64,000 nt of DNA from Paludisphaera borealis (GCF_001956985.1 NZ_CP019082.1:3100001-3164000), one strand, 5' to 3'; shown: positions 46,101 to 55,456, numbered from the stretch's first letter. Notes: generated by a model from the sequence alone, not told the origin. A program made the numbers and translations.

Positions 46101-47669
46101 TCAGTTGACCCACATCGGCTCGTCGACCAGCAACCCGTACTTCTTCATCTTCTTATATAACGTCGTGCGGTTGATGTCGAGGACGCGGGCCGTCTCCTGA
46201 CGGTTCCAGTTGAGGGCCTGGAGGGCGTGGATGATGATCCGCTTCTCGGGTTCTTCCAGGGCTTCTTTCAGCGGGCGGATGCCCATCTCCAGGTGCGGGC
46301 GCGGAGCGGCGTTTGCTGTCGGGCCTCGGTTGCCGCGGTGGGGGTTGATGATGGGCGTCAGGTGCGCGGCGGTGATCCGGGGGGCGTTGCAGAGGGCGAC
46401 GGCCCGCTGGATCACGCCTTGCAGCTCGCGGACGTTGCCCGGCCAGTCGTGCCGCACGAGAACGTCGAGGGCGTCGCGGCTGAAGCCGATGACGTGGCGG
46501 CCGAACTGCTGGGTGAACCGGGCCCGGAAGTGCTCGGCGAGCAGCTCGACGTCGGCCCCTCGATGCCTTAGCGGGGGGACCATCAGGCAGATCGGGCTGA
46601 TCCGGTGGTAGAGGTCCTGGCGGAACTTGCCTTGTTCCACAAGGCTCGCGAGCGTCTCGCTGGTTGAGAGCACGAGCCGCGCGAGGGCCCGGTTGAAGCC
46701 GCCGGAATGGCCGGCGGCGGCTTCCATGTCGTGGAGCTGAAGCTCGCGGAGGAGCTGGAGCTGAAGCTCCGGGGCAAGGCTCCCCACCTCCTCGATGTAG
46801 AGCGTGCCGCCCGCCGCCTGCGCCAGCTTGGTCGTCCATTCGAGGCTCAGGTTGCGCGGCGCCATCGCGGACGTACCGTGCTCGCCGAGCGACGCAGGAT
46901 CGGCCAATTCGGCGGCGTGCAGGGTCACGAACGGGCGGTCGTTCTGGCCGGAGCCCAGATGCAGGTAGTGAGCCAGCTCGGACTTGCCGGTCCCAGGCTC
47001 TCCCACGAGTAGGACCGTCGAGTTCCCCGTCGACAACGCGCCGGCCAGCACCACGATCTGCTTCAGGCTGGGATCGGTTCCGACCAGGCCGTCACGAGCC
47101 GAGCCGGCGCCGTGCGAAGACGCCCCGGCCTGCGGCGACGGCGGGGGGGACGACGATGACGCGGAGGAAGGCGGGCCGACGACCGTCAAGGGCGGCGCCG
47201 ACGAGGCCGTGGTCGTCGCCTGGGTCATGGGTCGAGGGCCGGCGGCCGGATCGTGGGCCGAATGAGCGACGCCGTTGGTCGACTGCAAGGTCGGCTTGCT
47301 CTCGCACTGTTCAAGCGCCTGGAGGACCGCCGCGCGAAGCTCGGCCGCCGGCACCGGGTACTTCAAAACCGCCATCGCCCCCTGCCGCAACGCCTCCTTG
47401 GCGCGATCGGGATGGAGTCGGGGGAACATCAGCACGACCGGCGCCTCGGAGTGCTTGCGTCGCACGTAGGTTAACAGTTCCAGGCAGTCGCCGTCGCCGG
47501 GGTCGACGCTGGCTAGCACGAGGTTCACCGGGCTGCGCTCCATCTGTCGGACCGCCACCCGGTCGTTAGCGGCTTCTTCGATGTCGTGACCCAGCGACTT
47601 CAACATCGAAGTCAGCAGGGCGAGCCCCGCGGCGTCGGGGCAGACGATGAGGATTCGGAACTTACTCAT
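46101..47669 (-). CDS. NtrC-like regulator with degenerate receiver and no GAFTGA
   Basis: The ATG at 47669 (MSKFRILIV) gives 522 aa; an ATG three codons earlier is equally possible. Residues 1-120 form a receiver-like domain. The usual acidic pair is reduced (ILIVCPD), and the phospho-acceptor position, residue 54 in LVLASVDPGDG, is Ser. After a Ser/Pro linker comes an AAA+ domain (about 195-430) with Walker A GEPGTGKSE, Walker B GGTLYIEEVG and the arginine finger region FRQDLYHRI. The sigma-54 contact loop GAFTGA is not present between them. The C-terminus is a Fis-type HTH (LNWNRQETARVLDINRTTLYKKMKKYGLL). It probably regulates DNA by phosphorylation-independent means, perhaps without sigma-54. 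Confidence 0.85.
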   Translation of the reverse strand: MSKFRILIVCPDAAGLALLTSMLKSLGHDIEEAANDRVAVRQMERSPVNLVLASVDPGDGDCLELLTYVRRKHSEAPVVLMFPRLHPDRAKEALRQGAMAVLKYPVPAAELRAAVLQALEQCESKPTLQSTNGVAHSAHDPAAGPRPMTQATTTASSAPPLTVVGPPSSASSSSPPPSPQAGASSHGAGSARDGLVGTDPSLKQIVVLAGALSTGNSTVLLVGEPGTGKSELAHYLHLGSGQNDRPFVTLHAAELADPASLGEHGTSAMAPRNLSLEWTTKLAQAAGGTLYIEEVGSLAPELQLQLLRELQLHDMEAAAGHSGGFNRALARLVLSTSETLASLVEQGKFRQDLYHRISPICLMVPPLRHRGADVELLAEHFRARFTQQFGRHVIGFSRDALDVLVRHDWPGNVRELQGVIQRAVALCNAPRITAAHLTPIINPHRGNRGPTANAAPRPHLEMGIRPLKEALEEPEKRIIIHALQALNWNRQETARVLDINRTTLYKKMKKYGLLVDEPMWVN

Positions 47670-48221
47670 ATGATTCATTCTCTGGTCAATCGCGCTCGTG
47701 TCGGCACACACGAGGCTGTCTGCGTCCCTGAGGATGGATCGAATCGACGGCGGGCGCTCCCGCCACGTCTTCACCTCACCCTTAACCAGACGAAGCGCAA
47801 CCGACGCAGTTGCCTTGCCAGGTTGCTTCCCTGTGGAAACCCTTCCTCGGCGTGGTTCGTCTTCACCGTCGCAGCGACCTGAAGACTCGCACGTCCCTCT
47901 GAATGAACGTCTATGTCATGGATGCATCATCGTCAAAAAAAATGCCTCATCGACGTCCTTCCAATGCACCATCTCGGCTCGTCCCGCGAGCGCCGATCTT
48001 ACTTACTGTAGGCGACGCCCCTCGCCCTGACGGCGAGTCGCCTCACCCTACTGTCGAGAACCGCGTTGCGAGGACGCCGCTCGCGGATCGGATCGATCCG
48101 CGCCGTCCGCGCGGGGATTCGGGATGCGATTCCCACGGCGATCGCTGGCGGATCGCCGGGAGGACCAGACGCCGCGCCGATCCGTCGACGCCGTCGATTC
48201 AGGAAGTTTCGCCGCGGCGCG
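47670..48221. other. intergenic region, no gene seen
   Basis: It lies between the regulator start and the XerC stop, both on the minus strand. It contains an A-run at about 47935-47942 and no convincing frame. The regulator promoter should be here, but I cannot point to a consensus. Confidence 0.4.
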
Positions 48222-49106
48222 CTACGCTCGTGGATGGGCTTCATGATAGATATCCAAAATTCGCTCCCGCGTGACATGGGTGTAGATCTGGGTCGTGGTG
48301 AGGTTGCGGTGCCCGAGCAGCTCCTGAACGCTCCGGAGATCGGCGCCGCGGTCGAGCAGGTGCGTGGCGAAGCTGTGGCGGAGCGTGTGCGGGCTGGCGT
48401 CGCCGTGAAGCCCCGCCCGGGCGAGATGCTCCTCCAGCAGCCGTCCCACGCTGCGGCTGGTGAGTCGGTCTCCATAGCGGTTGAGGAACAAGGCGCGCAC
48501 CGAGACGTCGCGCGCGACCCGCGACGTCAGGTACCGCCGGATCCAGTAGACGGCCATCGCGCCGATCGGGCTGAGTCGCTCGCGACGCCCCTTGCCCCGA
48601 ACCCGCATCAGCTCTTGCTCGACGTCGAGGTCGCCGACGTCGAGGCCGACGAGTTCGCCGACCCGCAGACCGCCGCCGTACAACGTCTCGAACATCGCCC
48701 GGTCGCGCACTCCCAGGGACGTATCCAGCGGGATGGCGTCGAGCAACTGGACCACGTCCTCGATCCGGAGCAGCTTGGGCAGCCGCTTGGGCTGCTTGGG
48801 ATTGCGGAGCCCGGCCGCCGGATCGGCCTGAACGTCGCCGCTCCGCCTCAGGAATCGAAAATACGACCGAAGGCTCGCCAACCGCCGCGCCACGGTCGAA
48901 GCCGCGTACCCCTGGCCGGTCAGCCAGGCGGAATAACGCCGCAACCGCTGCGCGTCAAGCGCCGCCGGATCCATGGCGTCGCCGAACGTGTCCTTCAGGA
49001 ATCGCTCGAAGACCGCCAGATCGTCTTCGTACGAGCGCAACGTGTGCGCGGACGACTGCCGCTCGACTCGCAAATGATTCAAAAACGACTGAACCGAGGC
49101 ACGCAA
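48222..49106 (-). CDS. xerC: tyrosine recombinase XerC
   Basis: This 294-aa recombinase for chromosome dimer resolution is normal in length for XerC/XerD. The start is a TTG at 49106, supported by a perfect AAGGAGG six bases upstream. The N-terminal SAM-like core-binding domain covers about 1-90 (FLNHLRVERQSSAHTLRSYEDDL). Catalytic residues: Arg in GGGLRVGELVGL, Lys in VRGKGRRERLSPI, H-x-x-R in SPHTLRHSFATHLL, His in LGHRNLTTTQ and the nucleophile Tyr in IYTHV. An accessory integrase is unlikely because the sequence is a standard Xer with no mobile genes around. The region upstream, 49107-49449, is A+T-richer and shows no gene. Confidence 0.93.
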   Translation of the reverse strand: MRASVQSFLNHLRVERQSSAHTLRSYEDDLAVFERFLKDTFGDAMDPAALDAQRLRRYSAWLTGQGYAASTVARRLASLRSYFRFLRRSGDVQADPAAGLRNPKQPKRLPKLLRIEDVVQLLDAIPLDTSLGVRDRAMFETLYGGGLRVGELVGLDVGDLDVEQELMRVRGKGRRERLSPIGAMAVYWIRRYLTSRVARDVSVRALFLNRYGDRLTSRSVGRLLEEHLARAGLHGDASPHTLRHSFATHLLDRGADLRSVQELLGHRNLTTTQIYTHVTRERILDIYHEAHPRA

Positions 49107-49449
49107 ACATCACCTCCTTGAGCGAGGACTGACCGGCTCGCCGCGAGCCCTTCACAAAGCCGTTTCTTAATCCATTCGGTTGGCTCGACCGGAGAGGCAA
49201 GTGGATTATTTAATGCATCGACGATCCATGTTTTGCAACCATTTGTGCATAGTCGCGTTTTACAACATTCTTAATTGGGAAGCTAGTCTTGCTCATCAGA
49301 GCGTCTTATTTTTCGCACCTACGCGCCGTCCTCCAAGCACCCTGGAAATCGTCGGCACTCCTGGCCACCGGCGATGCGGGCCACGGTAAGTATCGACAAA
49401 AATGTCGAGTCGGGCTTCCCTTGGGAGGGAGGCTGCGATACTATGGCAG

Positions 49450-49522
49450 TGCGCCGTGGAGCAGCGGCTAGCTCGCCAGGCTCATAACCTGGAGGTCGTA
49501 GGTTCGATTCCTACCGGCGCAA
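49450..49522 (+). tRNA. tRNA-Met (CAU), copy 1
   Basis: A 73-base cloverleaf: acceptor stem TGCGCCG/CGGCGCA, anticodon stem CCAGG/CCTGG with loop CTCATAA (anticodon CAT at 49483-49485), T-stem GTAGG/CCTAC with loop TTCGATT, discriminator A. CCA is not encoded. The D-arm GTGGAGCAG...TAGCTC resembles initiator tRNA. The weak U1-A72 end pair also suits an initiator, but the stem has A29-G30-G31 rather than GGG. An identical copy lies 572 bases downstream. A conserved ACTATGGCAG precedes both. Confidence 0.93.
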
Positions 49523-49570
49523 TTTTATCCACACCCGTTCAGTCCGCCCGCCTCTTCTTTCATCTCCCTT

Positions 49571-49605
49571 GCGACCCTGGGTCGCCACGACGCGAACTTC
49601 GCGTC
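49571..49605. repeat. double-hairpin cassette, unit 1
   Basis: Two adjacent short palindromes: GCGACC-CTG-GGTCGC (49571-49585) and GACGCGAA-C-TTCGCGTC (49589-49605). It lies 48 bases after the first tRNA. It may act as a terminator or processing signal, or it may be a REP-type repeat. Related units lie at 49648-49682 and 50149-50183. Confidence 0.6.
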
Positions 49606-49647
49606 TCTCCATTTTGCACCCCCCTGCGGTGTTCTCTGATCTCCCTA

Positions 49648-49682
49648 GCGGCCCTCGGTCGCCGCGGCGCGAACTTTGCGTC
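49648..49682. repeat. double-hairpin cassette, unit 2
   Basis: The same layout as unit 1, with several base changes (GCGGCCCTCGGTCGC, then GGCGCGAACTTTGCGTC), so both stems contain mismatches. It lies between the tRNA copies and is not itself preceded by a tRNA. Confidence 0.5.
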
Positions 49683-49760
49683 TCCCTAGTTTCTTCGCTG
49701 AACATGGGTTTCGGGGTGGTGGACGGGAAACGCTCGCTGGGAGTGGGACCGACTCCGGAT

Positions 49761-49824
49761 TGTAGCCGGGGCCTGTGCCCCCGGTACGCTGGGCGTGGGA
49801 CCGGCCTCAGGGTGGCCGGCTACA
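49761..49824. repeat. inverted repeat between the tRNA genes
   Basis: TGTAGCCGG (49761-49769) pairs with CCGGCTACA (49816-49824). An inner hairpin GGGGC-CTGT-GCCCC lies after the left arm. The words GTGGGACCGGCCTCA inside it recur near 58860. It appears to be another family of dispersed intergenic palindromes. Confidence 0.55.
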
Positions 49825-50021
49825 GAATCGCTTGTGGCTGGAGCTTCCATCCCATCACCTCGAAACCCTTTTGAGCCTTCTTTTTTTCCGAGCCCCGCGC
49901 CGTGCTCCGATTCGCCGGAAACCCTGGGGATTTCGGGGTGCCGGCGGCGAGGCCGACGGGAAGTTTCGACAAAATTATCGAGTCGGGCTTCCTTTCGGCG
50001 GAGACTGCGATACTATGGCAG

Positions 50022-50094
50022 TGCGCCGTGGAGCAGCGGCTAGCTCGCCAGGCTCATAACCTGGAGGTCGTAGGTTCGATTCCTACCGGCGCAA
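50022..50094 (+). tRNA. tRNA-Met (CAU), copy 2
   Basis: Identical over all 73 bases to the copy at 49450-49522, with the same anticodon CAT and the same lack of encoded CCA. About 50 bases on each side are also recognisably homologous (upstream GAGTCGGGCTTCC and TACTATGGCAG; downstream CGCAATTTT and CCACAC). The pair therefore arose by segmental duplication with the flanks since diverged. Confidence 0.93.
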
Positions 50095-50148
50095 TTTTCT
50101 CCACACTCGTTCAGTCCTCCCGCCTCTTCCCTGACTTCCTCTGCGACT

Positions 50149-50183
50149 GCGACCTTCGGTCGCCTCGACGCGAAACTCGCGTC
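50149..50183. repeat. double-hairpin cassette, unit 3
   Basis: GCGACC-TTC-GGTCGC followed by GACGCGA-AAC-TCGCGTC, 54 bases after the second tRNA. This is the same position as unit 1 after the first tRNA, so it belongs to the duplicated block. Confidence 0.55.
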
Positions 50184-50369
50184 ACCAACATGTTGAAGCC
50201 CTTGAGTCTTCTCGTTCATCGGCTTCCATCCCTCCTGCTGGTCATGGTGTTTCTCGAAGGCCGGGCCGCCCGTATCTTGAGGCTGGTTGCGACCCCCTGA
50301 AAGCCGTGCTAAAGTCAGTAAGGACGGCGTCGGATCCTATTCCGGCACGCGTCTCCTGGATCCTGGGAC

Positions 50370-50843
50370 ATGATGCGCATGGCTGATTCGTCTTCGCTCG
50401 TCGCCGAGACCGTGACCCATCGTCTCGTCTTGCCTCGCGACGCCAACCACCACGGCACTCTCTATGCCGGCGCGCTCCTGTCGCTCGCCCTCGAGGCCGG
50501 CTACGCCACGGCCTATCAGGCCGCCGGCCTCAATGCCAACCTGGTCCTCAAACGCGTCCTCGACCTTCGATGCTATGAGCCGGTCCCCATCGGCCGCGTC
50601 ATCCGGATCCTCGGCCGCCAGATCCATCGCGGCAGCGCCCAGATCGTGGTCGGACTCTGGGGAGCCCCCCTCGACGGCAACACCTCGCCGTGGATGGACG
50701 GCGTCATGCAATTCGTCCATGTCGATCCTCTCGGCCGCCCGGAACCGTTGACGGAAGAACCCGAAACCGAAGTCGACCCGCTCGATCCCCCCTGGACCCA
50801 ATTGCGCGAGCGGACACGCAAGCTCCTGCACATCCGCCAGTAA
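50370..50843 (+). CDS. hotdog-fold acyl-CoA thioesterase-like protein
   Basis: This protein of 157 aa (154 aa if the ATG at 50379 is used) begins HRLVLPRDANHHGTLYAGALLSLALEAGYATAY. That is the hotdog helix region with the N-x-x-G-x-L-x-A-G-x-L-L signature and a Glu in the catalytic-helix position. IGRVIRILGRQIHRGSAQIVVGLW forms the beta sheet. It probably hydrolyses an acyl-CoA in the cytoplasm; the substrate is unknown. It is followed on the same strand, after 257 bases, by the permease gene. Confidence 0.8.
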   Translation: MMRMADSSSLVAETVTHRLVLPRDANHHGTLYAGALLSLALEAGYATAYQAAGLNANLVLKRVLDLRCYEPVPIGRVIRILGRQIHRGSAQIVVGLWGAPLDGNTSPWMDGVMQFVHVDPLGRPEPLTEEPETEVDPLDPPWTQLRERTRKLLHIRQ

Positions 50844-51100
50844 TCCGGGCCTCGCATACGGCGATACGGATTGCATCGCGAGCCAGCATGCACACTGTCT
50901 TGCTTCGTCCATATCTACGCACCCATTTCTCGAACCGGGACGCGCCTCGGCTGGAATTTCGAGATTTCCTCCGACTCGCCCCCGTGACGCCTCGGCGAAG
51001 CGTCCCCTTGCGATCGGCCCTCTTGCGGAAACGGGGTCCGCGGCGGTTTAATACCCGTATACGACAACTGTCTCAGGCATCTTCCCCGTGGGACGCCGGC

Positions 51101-53002
51101 ATGCCTTTCGGACTGTTCCTCAAGCGTGAGTTGACCGTCTCGACCCGGCGCGGGACGGTGTTTTCCGATCGTCGCGCCGCCGCGAGCATGGCGGCGGAGG
51201 TGATCGGGGGGTGTTTCGCGGTCTGGTATTGGTGGGACTGGGACCGCGAATCGGTCGCTGGGGCCGCTTCGTTCGGGTTCACGATGTTCGGCGCGCTCGT
51301 CCTCGCCGAGTTGACGCTGGTGCTGGCGGTCATCCCCATGACGGCCGCTCCATCGATCGCCCTGGAGCGCGACAAGAAGAGCCTGGATTCGTTGCTGGCG
51401 ACGCGGGTGTCGGCCGCGGACGTCGTCCTGGGCGCGTTGGGCGCGACCCTGCTGCGGTACGGGAACCGCCTCCTCGCCCTGGCGCCGATCGTGGTCTTGA
51501 TCATGTTCCTCGGTGGAATCGACCCGCGTCTGGCGGCGCTCGCGTTCGCGGGCCTCGTCTCGACGGCCATCGTCACGGCGTCGCTCTCGGTGGCGATTTC
51601 GGCCGGCGCCCGCACGTCCCGGCATGCCGTCTCGTACACGGTCTCGCTGGCGATGGCCTGGATGTACCTCCCGCTCCTGGGAGTGATGGCGGTTCCCCGG
51701 CTGTGGCCGGCGGTCGCGCCGTGGATCGTTCCGGTCGCCGTCCGGATGCTCGACGGCAGCCCCGTGGGGGTGGTGATGAGTCTCGCGGGGGTAACTCCGC
51801 GCGGGCCGCTGGTCCCCTCGGTCCTGAAGATGATCGCGATCCATGCGATCGCGTCCGTGGCGCTCGTGGCCTGGGCGATCGTCCGGCTGCGTCCGGCCTC
51901 GCGGACGATTCACGACTTGGAAGGGCGGGAAGCGTTCTTCCGATCGCTGCGAGCCCGGTGGCGGCCCTGGCCGGCGTGCGGCGACGACCCGGTGCTCTGG
52001 CATGAGATGCACTCGGCCCGGGCGTCCGGCGACCCCTCGGACCTGCTCGCCCGGCTGGTGAACGTGGGCTTGATCGGAGCCCTCGCTTACGTCATGTGGC
52101 TGTTCGCCGCGCCGGCGTTCACCGAATTGTTCCAGCGGGGCTACGGCCCGGGACCGGCGGACGCGGCCTTCCCCGAACTGAACCCCTTGGCCCGGATGCT
52201 CGTCGCCAAGGCGTCGAGGTTCCCCATGATCGTCACGCCCGGCCAGGCGCGGCTGGATTTCAACATCGTCTTGAGACAGTCGACGGGGCTCCTCGGCTTT
52301 GTCTACTTGCTGATGCTTGCCGGCACGGCGGCCGAGAGCGTGACGAACGAACGCGATCGCGACACCTGGCTGGGACTGATCACCACGCCGCTGACCGGCT
52401 GGGAGATCCTCCGGGCCAAGATGCTCGGATCGATCTGGAAGACCCGCGTGATGGGGTACGTGATTCTCTCGATCTGGACGCTCGGCCTCCTGACCGGCGC
52501 GGTGCATCCGTTGGGCTTCGCCGCCGTGGTCGTCGCGTCAGGGGCGGCGGGGGGATTTGTGACGGCCCTCGGCGTGTCGATGTCGTTGTGGTCGAAAGAC
52601 CGCGCCCAGGCCTCGGGCCGGGTGATCGGGCCGCTGGTGCTGTCGTTCTGCCTGGGCGCGGTCCCGTTCCTTCTTCCTGGGCCCGTGAGCGGCGTGGCGG
52701 CGGCCGGTTCGCCGCCGTTCCAGCTCTGGTCGGCGCTGTTCTCGTACGACGACGTCCGCGACTTGCTGCACGCGCGCGGCGTGTCGCAGTTCGCCGTGGC
52801 CGGCGTCCGGAGCGCGACGGCCACCTGGCTGATGCTGGCGGCCTGGCTGATCGGCGTGACGGCCCAGGCCGTCGCCGCCGTCCTGCTGACGCGCGCCGCG
52901 GTCCGTGGATTCGACGCCGCCGTCGACCGTCCGGTTCGCAGCCGCGACGTCGTCCGCCAGGTCGAAACGGGGCCCTGTTCCCGACCCGCGATCGCCACGT
53001 AG
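51101..53002 (+). CDS. ABC-2-like transporter permease (double-length)
   Basis: The ATG at 51101 gives 633 aa starting MPFGLFLKRELTVSTRRGTVF, the usual cytoplasmic start of ABC-2 permeases. The in-frame extension back to 50690 overlaps the thioesterase gene and is Arg-rich junk. There are two halves of about six helices each. Each half contains the conserved pattern of export permeases (IALERDKKSLDSLLATRVSAADVVLGAL; TNERDRDTWLGLITTPLTGWEILRAKML), which marks an internal duplication. No ATP-binding partner is adjacent. It is probably an export or gliding-type permease; the cargo is unknown. The ECF sigma gene follows after 127 bases. Confidence 0.82.
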   Translation: MPFGLFLKRELTVSTRRGTVFSDRRAAASMAAEVIGGCFAVWYWWDWDRESVAGAASFGFTMFGALVLAELTLVLAVIPMTAAPSIALERDKKSLDSLLATRVSAADVVLGALGATLLRYGNRLLALAPIVVLIMFLGGIDPRLAALAFAGLVSTAIVTASLSVAISAGARTSRHAVSYTVSLAMAWMYLPLLGVMAVPRLWPAVAPWIVPVAVRMLDGSPVGVVMSLAGVTPRGPLVPSVLKMIAIHAIASVALVAWAIVRLRPASRTIHDLEGREAFFRSLRARWRPWPACGDDPVLWHEMHSARASGDPSDLLARLVNVGLIGALAYVMWLFAAPAFTELFQRGYGPGPADAAFPELNPLARMLVAKASRFPMIVTPGQARLDFNIVLRQSTGLLGFVYLLMLAGTAAESVTNERDRDTWLGLITTPLTGWEILRAKMLGSIWKTRVMGYVILSIWTLGLLTGAVHPLGFAAVVVASGAAGGFVTALGVSMSLWSKDRAQASGRVIGPLVLSFCLGAVPFLLPGPVSGVAAAGSPPFQLWSALFSYDDVRDLLHARGVSQFAVAGVRSATATWLMLAAWLIGVTAQAVAAVLLTRAAVRGFDAAVDRPVRSRDVVRQVETGPCSRPAIAT

Positions 53003-53049
53003 ACTGAACGGGACGGACCTGGTCGCGGGCTTTTCCTTCGGGATTTCGC

Positions 53050-53086
53050 GAAATCGCGTATCCAACGAGGGGAATGGCCGCAGTAC
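53050..53086 (+). promoter_or_regulatory. candidate ECF-type promoter upstream of sigma gene 1
   Basis: GAAATCGCGTATCC and CCGCAGTAC are separated by 14 bases. The same two words with the same 14-base spacer occur before the paralogous sigma gene (55676-55712), although the spacer sequences differ. The block ends 44 bases before the ATG at 53130. Conserved words with a free spacer are what a promoter would leave; autoregulation by the encoded sigma factor is inference. Confidence 0.5.
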
Positions 53087-53129
53087 CTGATGGTCATCCT
53101 TTCGAGGCGGGCGGAGGAGTCGAGCGGCC

Positions 53130-55331
53130 ATGACGCAGGTATCGGGCTCTCGGCAGGGCGATTACCATCAAGCGATCGAGCGGCTGTTCCACGAGGGCAC
53201 GGTCTCCGGGCTCTCCGAGGTTCAGCTTCTGGAGCGGTTCGCCGCGCGGCGCGACGAGGCGGCCTTCGAGGCGCTCGTCGAGCGGCACGGGCCGATGGTT
53301 TTGGGGGTCTGCCGCCGATTCTTGCGCGATCCCAACGACGTCGACGACGCCTTCCAAGCCGTGTTCCTGGTCCTGGTCCGGAGGGCGGGCGACATCCGCC
53401 GAAAGGACCTGCTGGGCAACTGGCTTTACGGCGTCGCCTGCCGCGTGGCGGTCCGGGCGCGTTCCATGGCGGTCCGGCGACCGGCGACGACGATCTCGGA
53501 GACCGACGGCGACCAGATCGCCGTGGACCTCCGTCGCCCGACGAGTCGTGAGGCGGACGAGAGCCGAAGCTGGCTTCACGAGGAAGTCGAGCGGCTCCCC
53601 CGCCGCTACCGACAGCCGGTCGTCGCCTGCTACTTCGAGGGCCGCACCCACGAGGAAGCGGCGACGCTCCTCGGCTGCCCGCTGGGCACGGTCAAGGGCC
53701 GGCTCTCCCGCGCCCGTGACCTGCTCCGCAAGCGGCTGGAGCGTCGCGGCCTGGCGGTCCCGGCCGTCGCCCTGGCGGCGCAGCTCGCTTCGCCCGACCT
53801 CCGCGCGGCGGTCCCCGTTCCGCTCGCATCGGCAACCGTCCGCTCCGGCCTCGCCCTGGCGACTGGTTCGGCCGTGATGACCACCTCGGCGATTTCCCTC
53901 TCCGTCCGCACGCTTACCGAAGGAGTGCTCCACGCCATGGTCGTCACCCACATCAAGGCCGTCGCCCTACCTATGATCGTCGTCGCCGCCGGCGTTCTGG
54001 CGGCCGGCGCGAGCGTCGCCGCCCGTCAGAATGCCGACGGCAAGCCGGTGCCGAAGGCGGCCGTCGCCCAGACGGCACCTGGGGCCGAAAAGCCCACGGA
54101 GAAGGCCACCGAGACGGCCCCGGAGTCAGAGGCGCTCACGGTCGCCGACCGCGACTTTACACATCGGCTCGAAGCGCAGGGCCGCGCTTACAGAGGATTA
54201 CAGGAACGACTCCAATCCGATCTGAGCGGGGTCAGGACCGACGCGGCCAAGGACAAGGCCCGAATCCTCTATCGCGCCCGCGTAGAGGCTATGATCCGGA
54301 ACATCGAGAAGGAAGAGCCTGCCTCGAAGGCCGGTCGCGATCTGAAAACGGCGTTCCTGGGGTTCTTGAACAAGGGGCTTGATACGAAGGTCGCCGAACG
54401 TGACCCGAATCGAGGCTTCGGCGCTCCTCCGGTATTCCCTGGTTTCCAAGAGATTGGCCAGAGCTACATTGTCTCGTTGAATAAGCTGCTCGGGGACCTG
54501 GCGGCTCTGCGAGCTCCCGACGAGCAGGCGATGGCGCGAGACCTCCACCGGGAGAGACTGGCCGCCCTGGCGGAGTCCACCAGCGAGCCGGGATCTCCGC
54601 AGCGGGATCTCTATCGCGCGTATCTCGCCTTCCGCCAGCAGGTCGACGACAACCCGCAAACCTTGCAATTCGTCGCCTCAGAACGGCCTCCAACCGCAAC
54701 GAAGAAGGCGAAGGCCGAGCCTCCGAAATCCGCCGCCCCGGCGAACACACAGCAGGCTGAGCAGGCCCCGGCCCCGAAGGTCGCCCAAGGCGGCGGCTTC
54801 GGGGGGGGCGGCATCGGCGGCCCGACGCCCGAAGAAATCCGCCAGGAGGTCGCCGGCCTGTCCGCCACGCTGGCCAAGTTCGACGAGAACCCGAAGAACA
54901 AGGCCATGCTTGAGGCCCTTGATCAGCCGATCACCCTGCGAACGACCGAAAAATCGACCCTTGGCGACGTGCTCAAGCAAATCAAAAACTCCGCACGCGT
55001 CGCCGACGGCAAGAAGCTCCCCGTCTACGTCGATCCGATTGGAATCGAGGAAGCCGGCGCGAGCCTCTCCTCGCCGGTCGCGATCGACCTGGAAGACGTG
55101 CCGCTCCGGTTCTCGCTCCGGCTCACGCTCAAGCAGCTCGGCCTGGCGTACTGCGTCCGCGACGGCGTGCTCATCATCAGTTCCCTCGAAGGCGTCCAGC
55201 AGGAATTGAAGGAAGCCGAGAGCGAGCTGATGAGCCTGCATCCCGATAAGGTCCTTTACGGACCGAACGGGCGACGATGGTACACCGACGGCATGGGAGT
55301 CATGGGCGGCATGGGCGGCGGAATGCGCTAA
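53130..55331 (+). CDS. ECF sigma factor fused to a transmembrane segment and STN-like domain (copy 1)
   Basis: This 733-aa protein carries sigma region 2 at residues 43-110 ([39 protein letters not shown]) and region 4 at 150-207 ([48 protein letters not shown]). A long Ala/Val-rich linker (208-270) leads to a likely transmembrane helix at 277-297 ([21 protein letters not shown]). A roughly 300-residue low-complexity and helical part and a C-terminal STN-like domain follow (about 595-690: [21 protein letters not shown]...[17 protein letters not shown]). It resembles planctomycete extended ECF factors in which an outer domain may control sigma release. It ends in a Gly/Met-rich tail. Confidence 0.87.
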   Translation: MTQVSGSRQGDYHQAIERLFHEGTVSGLSEVQLLERFAARRDEAAFEALVERHGPMVLGVCRRFLRDPNDVDDAFQAVFLVLVRRAGDIRRKDLLGNWLYGVACRVAVRARSMAVRRPATTISETDGDQIAVDLRRPTSREADESRSWLHEEVERLPRRYRQPVVACYFEGRTHEEAATLLGCPLGTVKGRLSRARDLLRKRLERRGLAVPAVALAAQLASPDLRAAVPVPLASATVRSGLALATGSAVMTTSAISLSVRTLTEGVLHAMVVTHIKAVALPMIVVAAGVLAAGASVAARQNADGKPVPKAAVAQTAPGAEKPTEKATETAPESEALTVADRDFTHRLEAQGRAYRGLQERLQSDLSGVRTDAAKDKARILYRARVEAMIRNIEKEEPASKAGRDLKTAFLGFLNKGLDTKVAERDPNRGFGAPPVFPGFQEIGQSYIVSLNKLLGDLAALRAPDEQAMARDLHRERLAALAESTSEPGSPQRDLYRAYLAFRQQVDDNPQTLQFVASERPPTATKKAKAEPPKSAAPANTQQAEQAPAPKVAQGGGFGGGGIGGPTPEEIRQEVAGLSATLAKFDENPKNKAMLEALDQPITLRTTEKSTLGDVLKQIKNSARVADGKKLPVYVDPIGIEEAGASLSSPVAIDLEDVPLRFSLRLTLKQLGLAYCVRDGVLIISSLEGVQQELKEAESELMSLHPDKVLYGPNGRRWYTDGMGVMGGMGGGMR

Positions 55332-55345
55332 AGGCTGTCCTCGAA

Positions 55346-55456
55346 ATTCACCACGGAGGAGTCGGAGAATACGGAGGGGGAACGACTCAATGGATCGACC
55401 TTCCCGAATCCTTCTGCATTCCTCTCCACTTCCGCTCCGTATCCTCCGTGGTGAAT
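55346..55456. repeat. inverted repeat between the two sigma genes
   Basis: The left arm 55346-55376 (starts ATTCACCACGGAGGA) and right arm 55435-55456 (ends TCCTCCGTGGTGAAT) match over the outer 15 bases and partly inside. The loop is about 58 bases. It looks like a REP-type element. The rest of 55332-55675 has no gene. Confidence 0.6.

Noticed and set aside
46080-46113. Terminator between the CoA transferase and the regulator
   Set aside because: A perfect 10-bp inverted repeat GTGGGTCAAC/GTTGACCCAC exists, but it includes the last codons of the regulator and has no T-run on either strand.
48222-49106. Phage or integron integrase
   Set aside because: Length, motifs and lack of mobile genes or att-like repeats fit the housekeeping XerC.
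50690-51100. N-terminal extension of the permease
   Set aside because: It overlaps the thioesterase gene in another frame and is Arg/Pro/Ser-rich; the ABC-2 start MPFGLFLKREL at 51101 is natural.
50915-52507. Minus-strand open frame of 530 codons
   Set aside because: It is antisense to the permease gene and extremely rich in Arg, Gln, His and Asp.
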